This document shows positions 6,416-15,120 of a stretch of 46,812 nt of DNA, piece after piece. The position numbers and the translations under genes were made by a program. How positions within the stretch are numbered: the first letter of the stretch is position 1; every line of letters begins with the position of its first letter. The notes beneath the pieces were generated by a model. That model saw only the letters and a list, made by a program, of their open reading frames with translations. It was not told where the DNA came from and did no database searches. The stretch comes from Campylobacterales bacterium (GTDB lineage Bacteria; Campylobacterota; Campylobacteria; Campylobacterales; QNZT01): assembly GCA_027066435.1 (NCBI GenBank), contig JAMONX010000035.1:1-46812 (forward strand), in the 5' to 3' direction.

Positions 6416-8521
6416 ATGATTGAAAAGATATTAAAAAGAGATGGAAATTATAAAGAGTTTACACCATATAAAATAGAAGATGCGATAAAAAAAGCTTTTA
6501 AAAGTGAAAATACAATTTATGACAATGCCATTTTCTTAAATGTCTTAGAAAAGTTAGAGAACAGAAGAGTCATCGCGGTTGAAGATATTCAAGATATTAT
6601 TGAACAAGAGCTTTATAAAGCGAGGTATTTTGATGTTATGCGTTCATTTATCTTGTATAGACATACACACAAGATGCAAAGAAAAAATCTACTAGATGAT
6701 GATACTACTTATGTAAATTCAACTCAAACGATAGAAGAGTATATAAATGGAACTGATTGGCGGATTAAAGCTAATTCAAATACAGGATACTCAAATGCAG
6801 GTTTAGTAAACAATACTGCAGGAAAAGTTATAGCAAACTATTGGCTTGATAAGATTTACTCTAAGGAGGAGGGTCAAGCTCATAGAAATGGGGATTATCA
6901 TATTCATGATTTGGATTGTTTGACTGGGTATTGTGCTGGGTGGAGTCTTAGAGTATTGCTTGATGAAGGTTTTAATGGGGTTAGAGGGAGAGTTGAGAGT
7001 GATGCACCCAAGCACTTTAGAGAAGCTCTTGGGCAGATGGCGAATTTTTTAGGAATTTTGCAGAGTGAATGGGCTGGTGCTCAAGCTTTTTCGTCGTTTG
7101 ATACTTATCTTGCTCCTTATGTTTTTAGGGATAAATTGGAGTTTAAAGAGATAAAAAAGGCGGTTAGAAGTTTTGTCTATAACCTAAATGTTCCTGCCCG
7201 TTGGGGGCAGAGTCCTTTTACAAATATCACAATTGACTGGAGTGTTCCAGATGATTTAAAAGACCAAATTCCAACAAGAGAACAGAAACATCTTTTTAAA
7301 GATATGAGAGATAGTGAGCTTTTAAAAGAGGCTAAAAATAGAGGATGCAACACTTTAGAAGAGATGACTTACAAATGTTTTCAAAAAGAGATGAATCTTA
7401 TAAATCGTGCATATTATGAAATTATGACAGAAGGTGATAAATCAGGTCAGCCTTTTACTTTTCCGATACCTACTGTAAATATTACAGAAGATTTTGATTG
7501 GTATGGGGAAAATAGTGATTTGTTGTTTGAAAACAGTGCAAAGATAGGATCATCATATTTTCAAAACTTTATCGGAAGTCAATATAAAAGAGATAAAAAT
7601 GGAGAATTAATTGCTAATGAAGAGGCATATAAACCAGGGCATGTAAGAAGCATGTGCTGTAGGCTTCAACTAGATCTTCGTGAACTTTTAAAGAGAGGTG
7701 GTGGGCTTTTTGGAAGTGCAGAGATGACTGGAAGTATCGGTGTTGTGACGCTAAATATGGCAAGGCTTGGATTTTTGCATAAGGGTGATAGTAAAGCTTT
7801 GATAAGGCGAATTGACCAACTTATGGATTATGCTGCATCTACACTTGAAAAGAAAAGAGTATTTATTCAAGATATGTTTGAGAGAGGACTTTTCCCATAT
7901 ACAAAGAGGTACTTACCAGGTTTTAATAACCACTTTTCAACCATTGGAGTAAATGGAATGAATGAAATGGTAAGAAATTTTACAGATGATTGTGAAGATA
8001 TAAGTACAGATGCAGGAAGAGAGTTTGCAACAAAACTCTTAAATCATATGCGAGAAAAGATGGTAGAGTATCAAGAAAAGAGTGGAAATCTTTATAATCT
8101 TGAAGCAACACCAGCTGAAGGTACAACTTATAGATTTGCAAAAGAGGATAAAAAGAGGTATAAAGATGCCATCATCCAAGCTGGAATGGATGAAAATATC
8201 TACTACACAAACTCATCTCAAATACCAGTAGATTTGACCAATGACCCATTTGAAGCACTTGATTTGCAAGATGAGTTACAGTGCAAATATACGGGAGGAA
8301 CTGTTCTTCATCTTTATATGAAAGAGCAGATTAGCTCTACTGAGGCTTGTAGAAAATTGGTAAAAAATGTCATCACAAATTATAGATTACCATATATTAC
8401 AGTTACGCCACTTTTTTCTGTTTGCCCAAAACATGGATATCTAAAGGGAGAGCATGAGTATTGTCCTAGATGTGATGAAGAGCTTTTGGAGGAGTTGTCA
8501 AAGGAGAGTGCGGTAGTTTAA
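6416..8521 (+). CDS. nrdD: Anaerobic ribonucleoside-triphosphate reductase NrdD, without glycyl-radical tail
   Basis: Class III ribonucleotide reductase main subunit, 701 residues, reducing NTPs to dNTPs without oxygen. The N-terminal ATP-cone (about 3-95) starts MIEKILKRDG; GDYHIHDLDC with C168 and C173, and the SMCCRL segment with C414/C415, carry the active-site cysteine candidates. The C-terminal zinc site is CPKH...CPRC (C670, H673, C683, C686). Normally this is followed by a 40-60 residue segment with the radical glycine (RV-GY). Here the protein stops 15 residues after the last zinc cysteine, with no such motif. The missing segment is a separate ORF at 13778-13942. I chose the ATG at 6416 (AGGGG 9 bases upstream, ATP-cone begins at once) over an in-frame ATG at 6254 inside the Uma2 remnant. 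Confidence 0.9.
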   Translation: MIEKILKRDGNYKEFTPYKIEDAIKKAFKSENTIYDNAIFLNVLEKLENRRVIAVEDIQDIIEQELYKARYFDVMRSFILYRHTHKMQRKNLLDDDTTYVNSTQTIEEYINGTDWRIKANSNTGYSNAGLVNNTAGKVIANYWLDKIYSKEEGQAHRNGDYHIHDLDCLTGYCAGWSLRVLLDEGFNGVRGRVESDAPKHFREALGQMANFLGILQSEWAGAQAFSSFDTYLAPYVFRDKLEFKEIKKAVRSFVYNLNVPARWGQSPFTNITIDWSVPDDLKDQIPTREQKHLFKDMRDSELLKEAKNRGCNTLEEMTYKCFQKEMNLINRAYYEIMTEGDKSGQPFTFPIPTVNITEDFDWYGENSDLLFENSAKIGSSYFQNFIGSQYKRDKNGELIANEEAYKPGHVRSMCCRLQLDLRELLKRGGGLFGSAEMTGSIGVVTLNMARLGFLHKGDSKALIRRIDQLMDYAASTLEKKRVFIQDMFERGLFPYTKRYLPGFNNHFSTIGVNGMNEMVRNFTDDCEDISTDAGREFATKLLNHMREKMVEYQEKSGNLYNLEATPAEGTTYRFAKEDKKRYKDAIIQAGMDENIYYTNSSQIPVDLTNDPFEALDLQDELQCKYTGGTVLHLYMKEQISSTEACRKLVKNVITNYRLPYITVTPLFSVCPKHGYLKGEHEYCPRCDEELLEELSKESAVV

Positions 8522-8531
8522 AACTCTCTTT
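8501..8531 (+). terminator. Intrinsic terminator after nrdD
   Basis: AAGGAGAGT pairs with ACTCTCTTT across a 13-base loop and is followed by further Ts. The hairpin overlaps the last nrdD codons and stop. It separates nrdD from the kinase gene, which has its own promoter just after. Confidence 0.55.
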
Positions 8532-8566
8532 TTCCTGACTATTTCCTAACTATTCAAAGATATAAT
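8531..8566 (+). promoter_or_regulatory. Tandem 11-bp response-regulator-type repeats and -10 box of kinase promoter
   Basis: TTTCCTGACTA (8531-8541) is followed directly by TTTCCTAACTA (8542-8552). After 8 bases comes TATAAT at 8561-8566. Direct repeats with an 11-bp period in the -35 region are typical binding sites of OmpR-family regulators such as the one encoded two genes downstream. The same arrangement recurs before the PAS gene at 11788. Confidence 0.6.
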
Positions 8567-8594
8567 GCAAATAATTTGCTTTATTAGGGATAAA

Positions 8595-11111
8595 ATGAAA
8601 CTGTTTTTCTTGTTTTTTATACTTTTTATATCTTCAGTTTTTGCAAATGAACCAAAAATGGAAAAAGTAAAGTTACAGCTTCAATGGAAACATCAGTTTG
8701 AATTTGCAGGGTTTTATGCTGCAAAAGAGAGAGGTTTTTATAAAGATATTGGACTTGATGTAGAGTTTTTAGAGTATCTTGGTGATGATATTATCAAAAA
8801 TATTTTAACTGGTAAAGCTCAGTATGGTATAACTTATTCAAATATTGTATCTAGCTTTCTTGAAGGTAAACCTGTAGTTTTTATGGCAAACTTTTTTAAA
8901 CAATCTGCTTTGGTATTGGTCTCTCAAAAAGATATTGAGTTGCCAGGTGATTTAATTGGTAAAACAATTATGGGTGTAGATGGAAAACATGTGATTAGGT
9001 TGATGTTTAAGAGATTTGGATTGGATACAAATCAATACACAATGGTAAAACATACATTTGATATAAATGATTTTATAGACAAAAAAGTAGATGCAATGAC
9101 CGTATTTACAACAAATGAAACTTACTTTTTAGATAAAGCAGGTGTAAAATACAATCTTTTTAATCCCACAGTTTATAGTGCTGAGTTTTATGATGTTAAT
9201 CTTTTTACTTCAAAAAATGAGTTAAATAATTATCCAGATAGAGTTAAAGCATTTAGAGAAGCGAGTATAAAAGGGTGGGAATATGCCCTAGAAAACCAAG
9301 ATGAGATAATAGAACTCATACTTAAAAAATACAATACTCAAAATAAATCAAAAGAAGCTCTAAAATATGAAGCAAAGCAGACAGAAAATCTTATATTGCC
9401 AAAACTTTATCCTATAGGAAGTATTGACAAAAATAGAGTCAAAATGATAGGAGAAAATTTTGTAGAATTGGGCTTGATCGAGAAAAATAAAAAATTGAGT
9501 TTTGATAACTTTATCTATGATGATTTGAGTGAAAATATTCATTTTACATCACAAGAGAGTGAATATTTAGCAAAAAAGCAAAATATTACAATGTGTATTG
9601 ATCCCTCTTGGCTTCCTTTTGAGGCAATAGATAAAAGTGGTAAACACAAGGGGATGAGTAAAGATTATGTAGATATTCTTTCTAAAATAATTGATATCCC
9701 AATAAAGTTAGTTAAAACTACAAGTTGGAGTGAATCACTAGAGTTTTTCAAACAAAAAAAGTGTGATATCTTACCTTTTGCTATGAAAACACCTAAAAGA
9801 GAAGAGTATATGGATTTTACAAAACCATATTTTAACTCTACTTTGGTTGTTATTGGTAGAGAAGCTGAGCCATTTGTTGGGACTTTTGAAGAGTTTGTAG
9901 ATAAAAAGATTGGAATTACAAAAGGATATGCCTATTTTGAGTTACTTAAAAATAGGCATAAAAATATAAATTTTGTAGAGATAGAGAGTTTGGATAAAGG
10001 TTTAGTTTTTGTAAAAAATAACAAATTAGATGGATATATAGAAGCATTAGAGGTTGTGGGAAGTAAAATCCAAAATGAGTATTTAGGAAAACTTAAAGTA
10101 GTTGCCAAATTTGATGAATATCTAGGGTTATCAATCGCAACTAGAAAAGATGAACCACTCTTAAATACTATTTTTCAAAAAGCAATAGACAAGCTAACAA
10201 TTGAAGATCATGTTAATATCAAAAATAAATACTTAACAATAACTATAGAAAAAAATGTTGATTATTCCCTGTTTTATAAAATTTTAGCTCTCTTTTTTCT
10301 AATAATACTGTTTGTGCTATATAGACAATATCTTTTACATAAATTAAACAGAGATTTAAAGATAAGAGTGCAAAAGGAGCTTGAAAAGTCAAAAGAGAAA
10401 GATAATATGTTACATCAACAAAGTAAACTAGTTGCAATGGGGGAGATGATTACAAATATTTCGCATCAATGGAGACAGCCGTTAGCTAGTTTAAATGGTG
10501 TTTTAGTAAATTTAGATTATGAATATGAAAATAAAACGCTAAATAAATATAGTTTTGATAACTATCTAAATGAAGCTGAAAGATTAACAACGTATATGTC
10601 CAAAACAATAGAAGATTTTAGTAGTTTTTTTAATCCAAAAAAGAAAAAAGAGACTTTTAGTATAAATGAATTATTGGTAGATACTCAAAATTTATTGTCA
10701 TCGTCTTTAGAGTATAAGAAAATATCATTTGAAATAAGATTCCGTGAAGAGATAGAAATTAACTCATATAAATCTGAACTTATGCAGATAATTTTAACAA
10801 TAATAAGCAACGCAAAAGATGCCCATATATTAAATAACATTAAAAATGCAACAATTGTTATATCTTTATCTTCAATCAAAGAGTGTATATTTATAGAGAT
10901 AGAAGATAATGCAGGTGGGATAGATGAAAAAATAATTGATGATATTTTTGATCCATATTTTACAACAAAAAGTAGTTCACAAGGGACTGGACTTGGATTG
11001 TATATCGCAAATACAATTGTTGCTAAAAGTTTAGATGGAGAGTTATTGGTGCAAAATGGAGATGATGGTGCAAAATTTACAATAAAACTCAATAAGTATA
11101 AAAAGATATGA
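8595..11111 (+). CDS. Sensor histidine kinase with NMT1/THI5-like and SBP_bac_3 periplasmic sensor domains
   Basis: This 838-residue membrane kinase has a signal sequence (about 1-18), an NMT1/THI5-like substrate-binding domain (about 25-290; KVKLQLQWKHQFEFAGFYAA is its usual opening), and a second family 3 solute-binding domain (about 315-550; DPSWLPFEAIDKSGKHKGM). One transmembrane helix (about 555-577) and a coiled linker follow. The kinase core has an H-box with ISHQWRQPL, an N-box IISNAKDAH, EDNAGGI, FDPYFTTK and GTGLGLYIA. It should sense a small periplasmic ligand, unidentified here; the NMT1 fold recalls pyrimidine-type ligands but is also used for sulfonates and others. I chose the ATG at 8595, which follows AGGGA and begins the signal peptide. 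The stop overlaps the response regulator start by 4 bases. Confidence 0.88.
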   Translation: MKLFFLFFILFISSVFANEPKMEKVKLQLQWKHQFEFAGFYAAKERGFYKDIGLDVEFLEYLGDDIIKNILTGKAQYGITYSNIVSSFLEGKPVVFMANFFKQSALVLVSQKDIELPGDLIGKTIMGVDGKHVIRLMFKRFGLDTNQYTMVKHTFDINDFIDKKVDAMTVFTTNETYFLDKAGVKYNLFNPTVYSAEFYDVNLFTSKNELNNYPDRVKAFREASIKGWEYALENQDEIIELILKKYNTQNKSKEALKYEAKQTENLILPKLYPIGSIDKNRVKMIGENFVELGLIEKNKKLSFDNFIYDDLSENIHFTSQESEYLAKKQNITMCIDPSWLPFEAIDKSGKHKGMSKDYVDILSKIIDIPIKLVKTTSWSESLEFFKQKKCDILPFAMKTPKREEYMDFTKPYFNSTLVVIGREAEPFVGTFEEFVDKKIGITKGYAYFELLKNRHKNINFVEIESLDKGLVFVKNNKLDGYIEALEVVGSKIQNEYLGKLKVVAKFDEYLGLSIATRKDEPLLNTIFQKAIDKLTIEDHVNIKNKYLTITIEKNVDYSLFYKILALFFLIILFVLYRQYLLHKLNRDLKIRVQKELEKSKEKDNMLHQQSKLVAMGEMITNISHQWRQPLASLNGVLVNLDYEYENKTLNKYSFDNYLNEAERLTTYMSKTIEDFSSFFNPKKKKETFSINELLVDTQNLLSSSLEYKKISFEIRFREEIEINSYKSELMQIILTIISNAKDAHILNNIKNATIVISLSSIKECIFIEIEDNAGGIDEKIIDDIFDPYFTTKSSSQGTGLGLYIANTIVAKSLDGELLVQNGDDGAKFTIKLNKYKKI

Positions 11112-11806
11112 ATCTTTTAAATCAAATGATACTCTTATATGCAGAAGATGAAGTAGATATTCAAAAACATTATAGCAACTATTTTAAACACTATTTCAAA
11201 TTTGTTCATACGGCAGTCAATGGAAAAGAAGCTTTAGCAAAATATAGAGAAATAGAGCCTGATGTAGTCATCTTAGATATAAATATGCCTTATCTAAGTG
11301 GCTTGGAAGTAGCTAAAAAAATAAGAGAAGATGGTAGTGATGTTTGTATTATTTTATTAACAGCAAGAACAGATAAAAAGGCTTTGATTGAAGCGGTTGA
11401 ACTTGGTTTGGTGACATATCTTGAAAAACCTATTTGTAGGGGTTCTCTAAAAAAAGCGTTAGCAAAATTGAATCAAAAAGTAGAATCAAAAAATAGTATA
11501 AATTTATGGTTTTATAAAAATAACTACTACATATGGGATAAGATAAGACAGCAACTTTTTTATAGACAACAGCAAATCGCACTTACCAAACAAGAGATTA
11601 TTTTATTAGAGATTTTGATAGTTAACAATGGAGCAAAAGTTAGTTATCAAGACATCTATGAAGAGGTTTGGTTCAATGAAGATAGAGAGTATAAAGAGTC
11701 TACTATCAAAACATTGATAAGTACACTGAGGGTTAAACTGCCACCAAAGGCTATAGAAAATGTTTATGGTATGGGATATTATTTGAATCTTCAGACTATC
11801 TCCTAA
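11108..11806 (+). CDS. OmpR-family response regulator
   Basis: The 232-residue regulator has a receiver domain (1-120) with phospho-acceptor D57 in VVILDINMP, acidic pocket E13/D14, a threonine in ILLTA and a lysine in YLEKP. A winged-helix DNA-binding domain follows (about 135-230; LTKQEIILLEIL, ESTIKTLISTLRVKL, YGMGYYL). It overlaps the kinase gene by 4 bases and is clearly its partner. Tandem 11-bp repeats before the kinase and before the PAS gene just downstream are the likely targets, giving autoregulation and control of the chemotaxis operon. The second promoter overlaps the end of this gene. Confidence 0.9.
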   Translation: MNLLNQMILLYAEDEVDIQKHYSNYFKHYFKFVHTAVNGKEALAKYREIEPDVVILDINMPYLSGLEVAKKIREDGSDVCIILLTARTDKKALIEAVELGLVTYLEKPICRGSLKKALAKLNQKVESKNSINLWFYKNNYYIWDKIRQQLFYRQQQIALTKQEIILLEILIVNNGAKVSYQDIYEEVWFNEDREYKESTIKTLISTLRVKLPPKAIENVYGMGYYLNLQTIS

Positions 11807-11823
11807 CTATTTCTGCATAGAAT
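11788..11823 (+). promoter_or_regulatory. Second tandem 11-bp repeat and -10 box, before the PAS gene
   Basis: TCTTCAGACTA (11788-11798) and TCTCCTAACTA (11799-11809) form 11-bp direct repeats, then after 8 bases TAGAAT at 11818-11823. The half-sites and the 8-base gap to the -10 match the kinase promoter at 8531. The ATG of the PAS gene is only 6 bases after the -10, so the transcript may be leaderless. Confidence 0.55.
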
Positions 11824-11829
11824 AGAGTT

Positions 11830-12348
11830 ATGACAGCGACAAATAGTGAAAAAAAACTTAGTGATAATGATTTTATAATTTCCAAAACAGATATAAAAGG
11901 TAGGATTATATATTGCAATGAGATATTTGCAGATATGGCTGGTTATCCTATAGGTGATTTGATAGGATCAGACCATAGTCTCATAAGACACCCTGATATG
12001 CCTAAAATTGCTTTTAAAGTTGCTTGGGATTTAATCCAAAGTAAAAAGGAGTTTTTTGGATTTGTAAAAAATCTTTGTGCTGATGGTAGTTATTATTGGG
12101 TATTTGCTTGTATTAGTGCTGATTTGGATGCAAGTGGTAAAATTATAAGCTATACATCAGTTAGAAGAAAGCCAACACAAAGTGCTATAGACGCAATAAT
12201 CCCTATCTATAAATTATTACAAAATGCTGAAAAAAGTGATGATATAGAAGCTTCATCTTCACTTTTAAATAACTTTCTTTTTGAAAACAATACTACCTAT
12301 GATAAGTTTATAATCTCTCTTCAAAAAGAGATGGAGTTAAAAAATTGA
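11830..12348 (+). CDS. Aer/CetB-like PAS-domain protein
   Basis: The 172-residue cytoplasmic protein has one PAS domain (about 10-120) of the Aer type: [20 protein letters not shown], then [13 protein letters not shown] and [19 protein letters not shown]. Such domains bind FAD and report redox state. It has no membrane segment or methyl-accepting domain of its own and overlaps a chemoreceptor gene by 4 bases. This arrangement matches the Campylobacter CetB-CetA energy-taxis pair, where the PAS protein and the membrane transducer are separate. A C-terminal helical stretch (about 125-172) could dock on the receptor. Confidence 0.82.
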   Translation: MTATNSEKKLSDNDFIISKTDIKGRIIYCNEIFADMAGYPIGDLIGSDHSLIRHPDMPKIAFKVAWDLIQSKKEFFGFVKNLCADGSYYWVFACISADLDASGKIISYTSVRRKPTQSAIDAIIPIYKLLQNAEKSDDIEASSSLLNNFLFENNTTYDKFIISLQKEMELKN

Positions 12349-13754
12349 ATAACATCAAGAATCCAAGCGTGATGGCACTACTGGCTTTAATAACAGCAAC
12401 TACAATTTTTTTGATAATAAATTCCTATTCTATTTTAGCTATGGTGTTGATTGTATTAGCAATTGGTTCACTATTTATTCCTCAAGGTGGGAGAAGTAAC
12501 TTAGTTGAAGATTTATTACTTGAAAAAATCATAACAACTTTAAAAAACACAAAAAATGGTAATTTATCTTCTCGTATAATTTTAAATAAAAATCAATCAC
12601 AGCTAGAGACTATCGCTTGGGATATAAATAATACTCTTGACCAAGTAGAAATCATTTTAAGAGAAGCAAGAACTGCAATAGAACTTGCTAGCAAAGGTAA
12701 GATGCATGGAAGTATGTTTCAAAGTGGTTTTCACGGAGAGTTTAAAGATACTGCAAAATCTTTACAAAAAGCAGTAGTATCTATACAAAAGAGTGAAAGA
12801 TATAAAATCATGGGACAACTTACAACTGCATTTTGTAGTTTTAATGGAGGGATGAAAGGCAACTATGATTTAATTACAAATGATATCAATAAAACACAAA
12901 ACTCTTTTAAAACAGTTACAACATTAACTTCAAATGCATCAACGTCTGCCAATAAAACTCTCAAATCTGCCCAAAAAACTGCAATAGAATTTTCACAACT
13001 TAGTGAGCTAGTTATCGATACTGCAAATGCAATAGATCAGATGGATTCAGATGCAAACAATATCACAACGATTGTAAATCTCATAAAAGATATAGCAGAG
13101 CAAACAAATCTACTAGCATTAAATGCTACAATAGAAGCAGCTCGTGCAGGTGAACATGGCAAGGGATTTGCTGTTGTCGCTGATGAAGTTAAACAACTAG
13201 CTGATAGAACAAGTAAAGCAACAAGTGAAATCAATATAACTATCAAAAATCTTCAACAACAATCAAGTAGCATCTCTAACAATGCATCTAATATGAGCCA
13301 AATCGCAAATAGTGCAAATGAGACAATGCATAATCTTGAAAGCTCTATGTTATCACTTACAAAAGATATTAATTCAACTTCAAAACAGTCAAATCAAAGT
13401 AGTTTTGCCCTATTTTTAGCAAATTTTAAGATACAGTATATTATATATAAATCAAATGCATATTCAGCAGTTATCAATAAAACTGAGACAAAAGAGTTAA
13501 AGAAAGATTACAAAAATTGTGAGTTTGGGGTTTGGTATTATGGTGATGGAGTTAAACTTTTTGGTTCAAACTCTACATTTGCCAAAATGGAAGCTTATCA
13601 TATAAAATTTTATTCCCTTATAAATAAAAATTTAGATTGTGTGATGGAAAATAGCCAACAAAAAGATATGATTTTGAAAAGATTTCAAGATGCAGAAGAC
13701 AATTTTAACTCTCTTTTGTCACTTATGGATCAATTAACAGATGAAATTGTATAA
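12345..13754 (+). CDS. CetA-like chemoreceptor with degenerate CZB domain
   Basis: The 469-residue transducer has two adjacent transmembrane helices (about 8-45) with almost no periplasmic part, a HAMP-like linker, and a methyl-accepting signalling domain whose hairpin tip is recognisable in [19 protein letters not shown] followed by [19 protein letters not shown]. The C-terminal region (about 355-469) is a CZB domain. The zinc ligand His in the usual DH pair is replaced ([12 protein letters not shown]), and the H-x3-H pair reads HIKFY, so only the cysteine of CEFGVWYY and one histidine remain of four ligands. With the PAS gene upstream it forms a bipartite energy-taxis receptor. The NrdD tail gene starts 23 bases downstream on the same strand. 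Confidence 0.87.
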   Translation: MNNIKNPSVMALLALITATTIFLIINSYSILAMVLIVLAIGSLFIPQGGRSNLVEDLLLEKIITTLKNTKNGNLSSRIILNKNQSQLETIAWDINNTLDQVEIILREARTAIELASKGKMHGSMFQSGFHGEFKDTAKSLQKAVVSIQKSERYKIMGQLTTAFCSFNGGMKGNYDLITNDINKTQNSFKTVTTLTSNASTSANKTLKSAQKTAIEFSQLSELVIDTANAIDQMDSDANNITTIVNLIKDIAEQTNLLALNATIEAARAGEHGKGFAVVADEVKQLADRTSKATSEINITIKNLQQQSSSISNNASNMSQIANSANETMHNLESSMLSLTKDINSTSKQSNQSSFALFLANFKIQYIIYKSNAYSAVINKTETKELKKDYKNCEFGVWYYGDGVKLFGSNSTFAKMEAYHIKFYSLINKNLDCVMENSQQKDMILKRFQDAEDNFNSLLSLMDQLTDEIV

Positions 13755-13777
13755 TAAAAACTGTACAAGGAGAAATC

Positions 13778-13942
13778 ATGGGTAAAAATGCACTATTAAA
13801 AAATCTAAATGATAAAAGACAAAAATGTATTGTTTATACAAGAGTTATGGGATATCATAGACCAGTAGAGAGTTTTAATATTGGCAAGAGTGGTGAGCAT
13901 AGACAGCGAAAACAGTTTATTGAATCAAAAAATTGTATATGA
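13778..13942 (+). CDS. Free-standing glycyl-radical C-terminal domain of NrdD
   Basis: This 54-residue ORF has an ideal AAGGAG 6 bases before its ATG. Its centre, YTRVMGYHRPVESFNIGKSG, is the signature of the NrdD C-terminus, with radical glycine G25 (codon 13850-13852). The family then ends with E-x-R-x-K-x-F, seen here as EHRQRKQF. The main NrdD at 6416-8521 stops before this region, so the two are inferred to form the working enzyme together, in the way the small protein GrcA (YfiD) supplies a spare glycyl-radical domain to damaged pyruvate formate-lyase. The 3' end overlaps the activase nrdG, which installs the radical. An N-terminal extension of about 16 residues (KNALLKNLNDKRQK) may help docking. 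Short length aside, the motif match is strong. Confidence 0.85.
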   Translation: MGKNALLKNLNDKRQKCIVYTRVMGYHRPVESFNIGKSGEHRQRKQFIESKNCI

Positions 13943-14597
13943 TTTAACTCCATTTTCACATCTTGACTTTCCAAATCACTTAGCCTGTATCGTTTGGTTT
14001 GTGGGATGCAATATGAGGTGTGATTATTGTTATAATAAATCCATAGTCTTTAGCAAAAAGGGAAATATGTCATTAAATGATGTTTTATTCTTTTTAAAAA
14101 AAAGAGTAGGACTTTTAGATGGAGTTGTACTATCAGGCGGTGAAGCAACAGGACACAATTTAATATCTTTTTGCAAAGAGGTTAAGAAACTTGGCTTTTT
14201 GATAAAATTAGATACCAATGGAACAAACTTCAAAGAGATACAAGTACTTATAAAATTAAATTTATTGGATTTTATATCATTAGATTTTAAAGCACCAAAA
14301 TATAAATTTTCTAAAATTACACACTCTGATAAATTTGATTTATTCTCTAACACTTTGGACTTTCTTATCTCAAAGAGCTTTAATTTTGAAGTAAGAACAA
14401 CCTTACATCGTGATTTATTAAATGAAGAAGATATAAACTTTATGATAAATTATTTAAAAAATAGAGGCTACTCAAAAAGTTATTTTTTACAAAATTTTTT
14501 AGAGACTGAGGACAATATAGGAGGGCTAAAAGCTTCAATTTTAAAATTTAATAAGTCAAAGCTTTTGAGCGATTTAAAAATCATTTGGAGGGACTAA
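13881..14597 (+). CDS. nrdG: NrdG, anaerobic ribonucleotide reductase activase (radical SAM)
   Basis: Radical SAM enzyme of up to 238 residues with the 4Fe-4S motif CNMRCDYC (CX3CX2C) preceded by IVWFVG, and the SAM-binding VVLSGGEATGH. It should cleave S-adenosylmethionine to put the glycyl radical on the NrdD tail. The gene overlaps that tail gene, so production of activase and its substrate is coupled. The start is uncertain: TTG at 13881, GTG at 13890 or 13893, or TTG at 13920; the last places the conserved IVYDLTPFSHLDFPNH near the N-terminus as in relatives and gives about 225 residues. The 3' end overlaps a convergent gene by 4 bases. Pyruvate formate-lyase activase is the main alternative, excluded by context. 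Confidence 0.85.
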   Translation: MARVVSIDSENSLLNQKIVYDLTPFSHLDFPNHLACIVWFVGCNMRCDYCYNKSIVFSKKGNMSLNDVLFFLKKRVGLLDGVVLSGGEATGHNLISFCKEVKKLGFLIKLDTNGTNFKEIQVLIKLNLLDFISLDFKAPKYKFSKITHSDKFDLFSNTLDFLISKSFNFEVRTTLHRDLLNEEDINFMINYLKNRGYSKSYFLQNFLETEDNIGGLKASILKFNKSKLLSDLKIIWRD

Positions 14598-15070
14598 AAT
14601 GAAAATCCTGCATTAACCTCAGGATAACCCCTAGATTGACTACCATTTATGCCATCATCATAATACTCTTGAACCCAACCAATAGACATAAAAGCATTTC
14701 CACTTGTAACGATAGCAATACCTACACGACCGCCATAGGCAGAGTGGTCTTTATATGGATCTTCAATAAAAGTATGCCGATAAGTCAAACCTGCATAAGG
14801 TTTATAATTACTTTGTGTTGGTACATAGTATGTTACTGGTATGCTTATTTCATTAATCTCTGGTTCATCTCCAAACCAGCCTTGATATCCTACTCCAACA
14901 GAGAGATTGTCAGTTATAAAATAGTTTGCATTTACACCAACAACTGTATAACTGTTTCCATATCCACTGCTAGAACCTACACTAACACCAAAGTTTTTAT
15001 GTCCTACTGAAAATATACCACCAGAATAAAGAGCTGATGTTAAGAGTGAAATTATAATAATTTTTTTCAT
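14594..15070 (-). CDS. Small outer-membrane beta-barrel protein
   Basis: The 158-residue protein has a signal peptide (MKKIIIISLLTSALYSG) and alternating hydrophobic/polar strands rich in Gly, Tyr and Ser (VGVNANYFITDNLSVGVGY, then YAGLTYRH, and so on), ending with phenylalanine in VNAGFSF, the usual outer-membrane insertion signal. About eight strands are plausible. I cannot name a specific function. It is monocistronic by appearance. Confidence 0.75.
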   Translation of the reverse strand: MKKIIIISLLTSALYSGGIFSVGHKNFGVSVGSSSGYGNSYTVVGVNANYFITDNLSVGVGYQGWFGDEPEINEISIPVTYYVPTQSNYKPYAGLTYRHTFIEDPYKDHSAYGGRVGIAIVTSGNAFMSIGWVQEYYDDGINGSQSRGYPEVNAGFSF

Positions 15071-15120
15071 TGTTTACCCTTTTGTAAAACTTTTTTGTAT
15101 AATTGTAGCAAGTTTTAGTT

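Noticed and set aside
8595-9480. Thiamine precursor synthase or ABC transporter binding protein
   Set aside because: The NMT1/THI5-like domain is fused to a kinase core in one frame, so it is a sensor.
14636-15010. Plus-strand ORF opposite the outer-membrane protein gene
   Set aside because: Shadow frame without ribosome binding site; the minus strand encodes a convincing signal peptide and beta-barrel.
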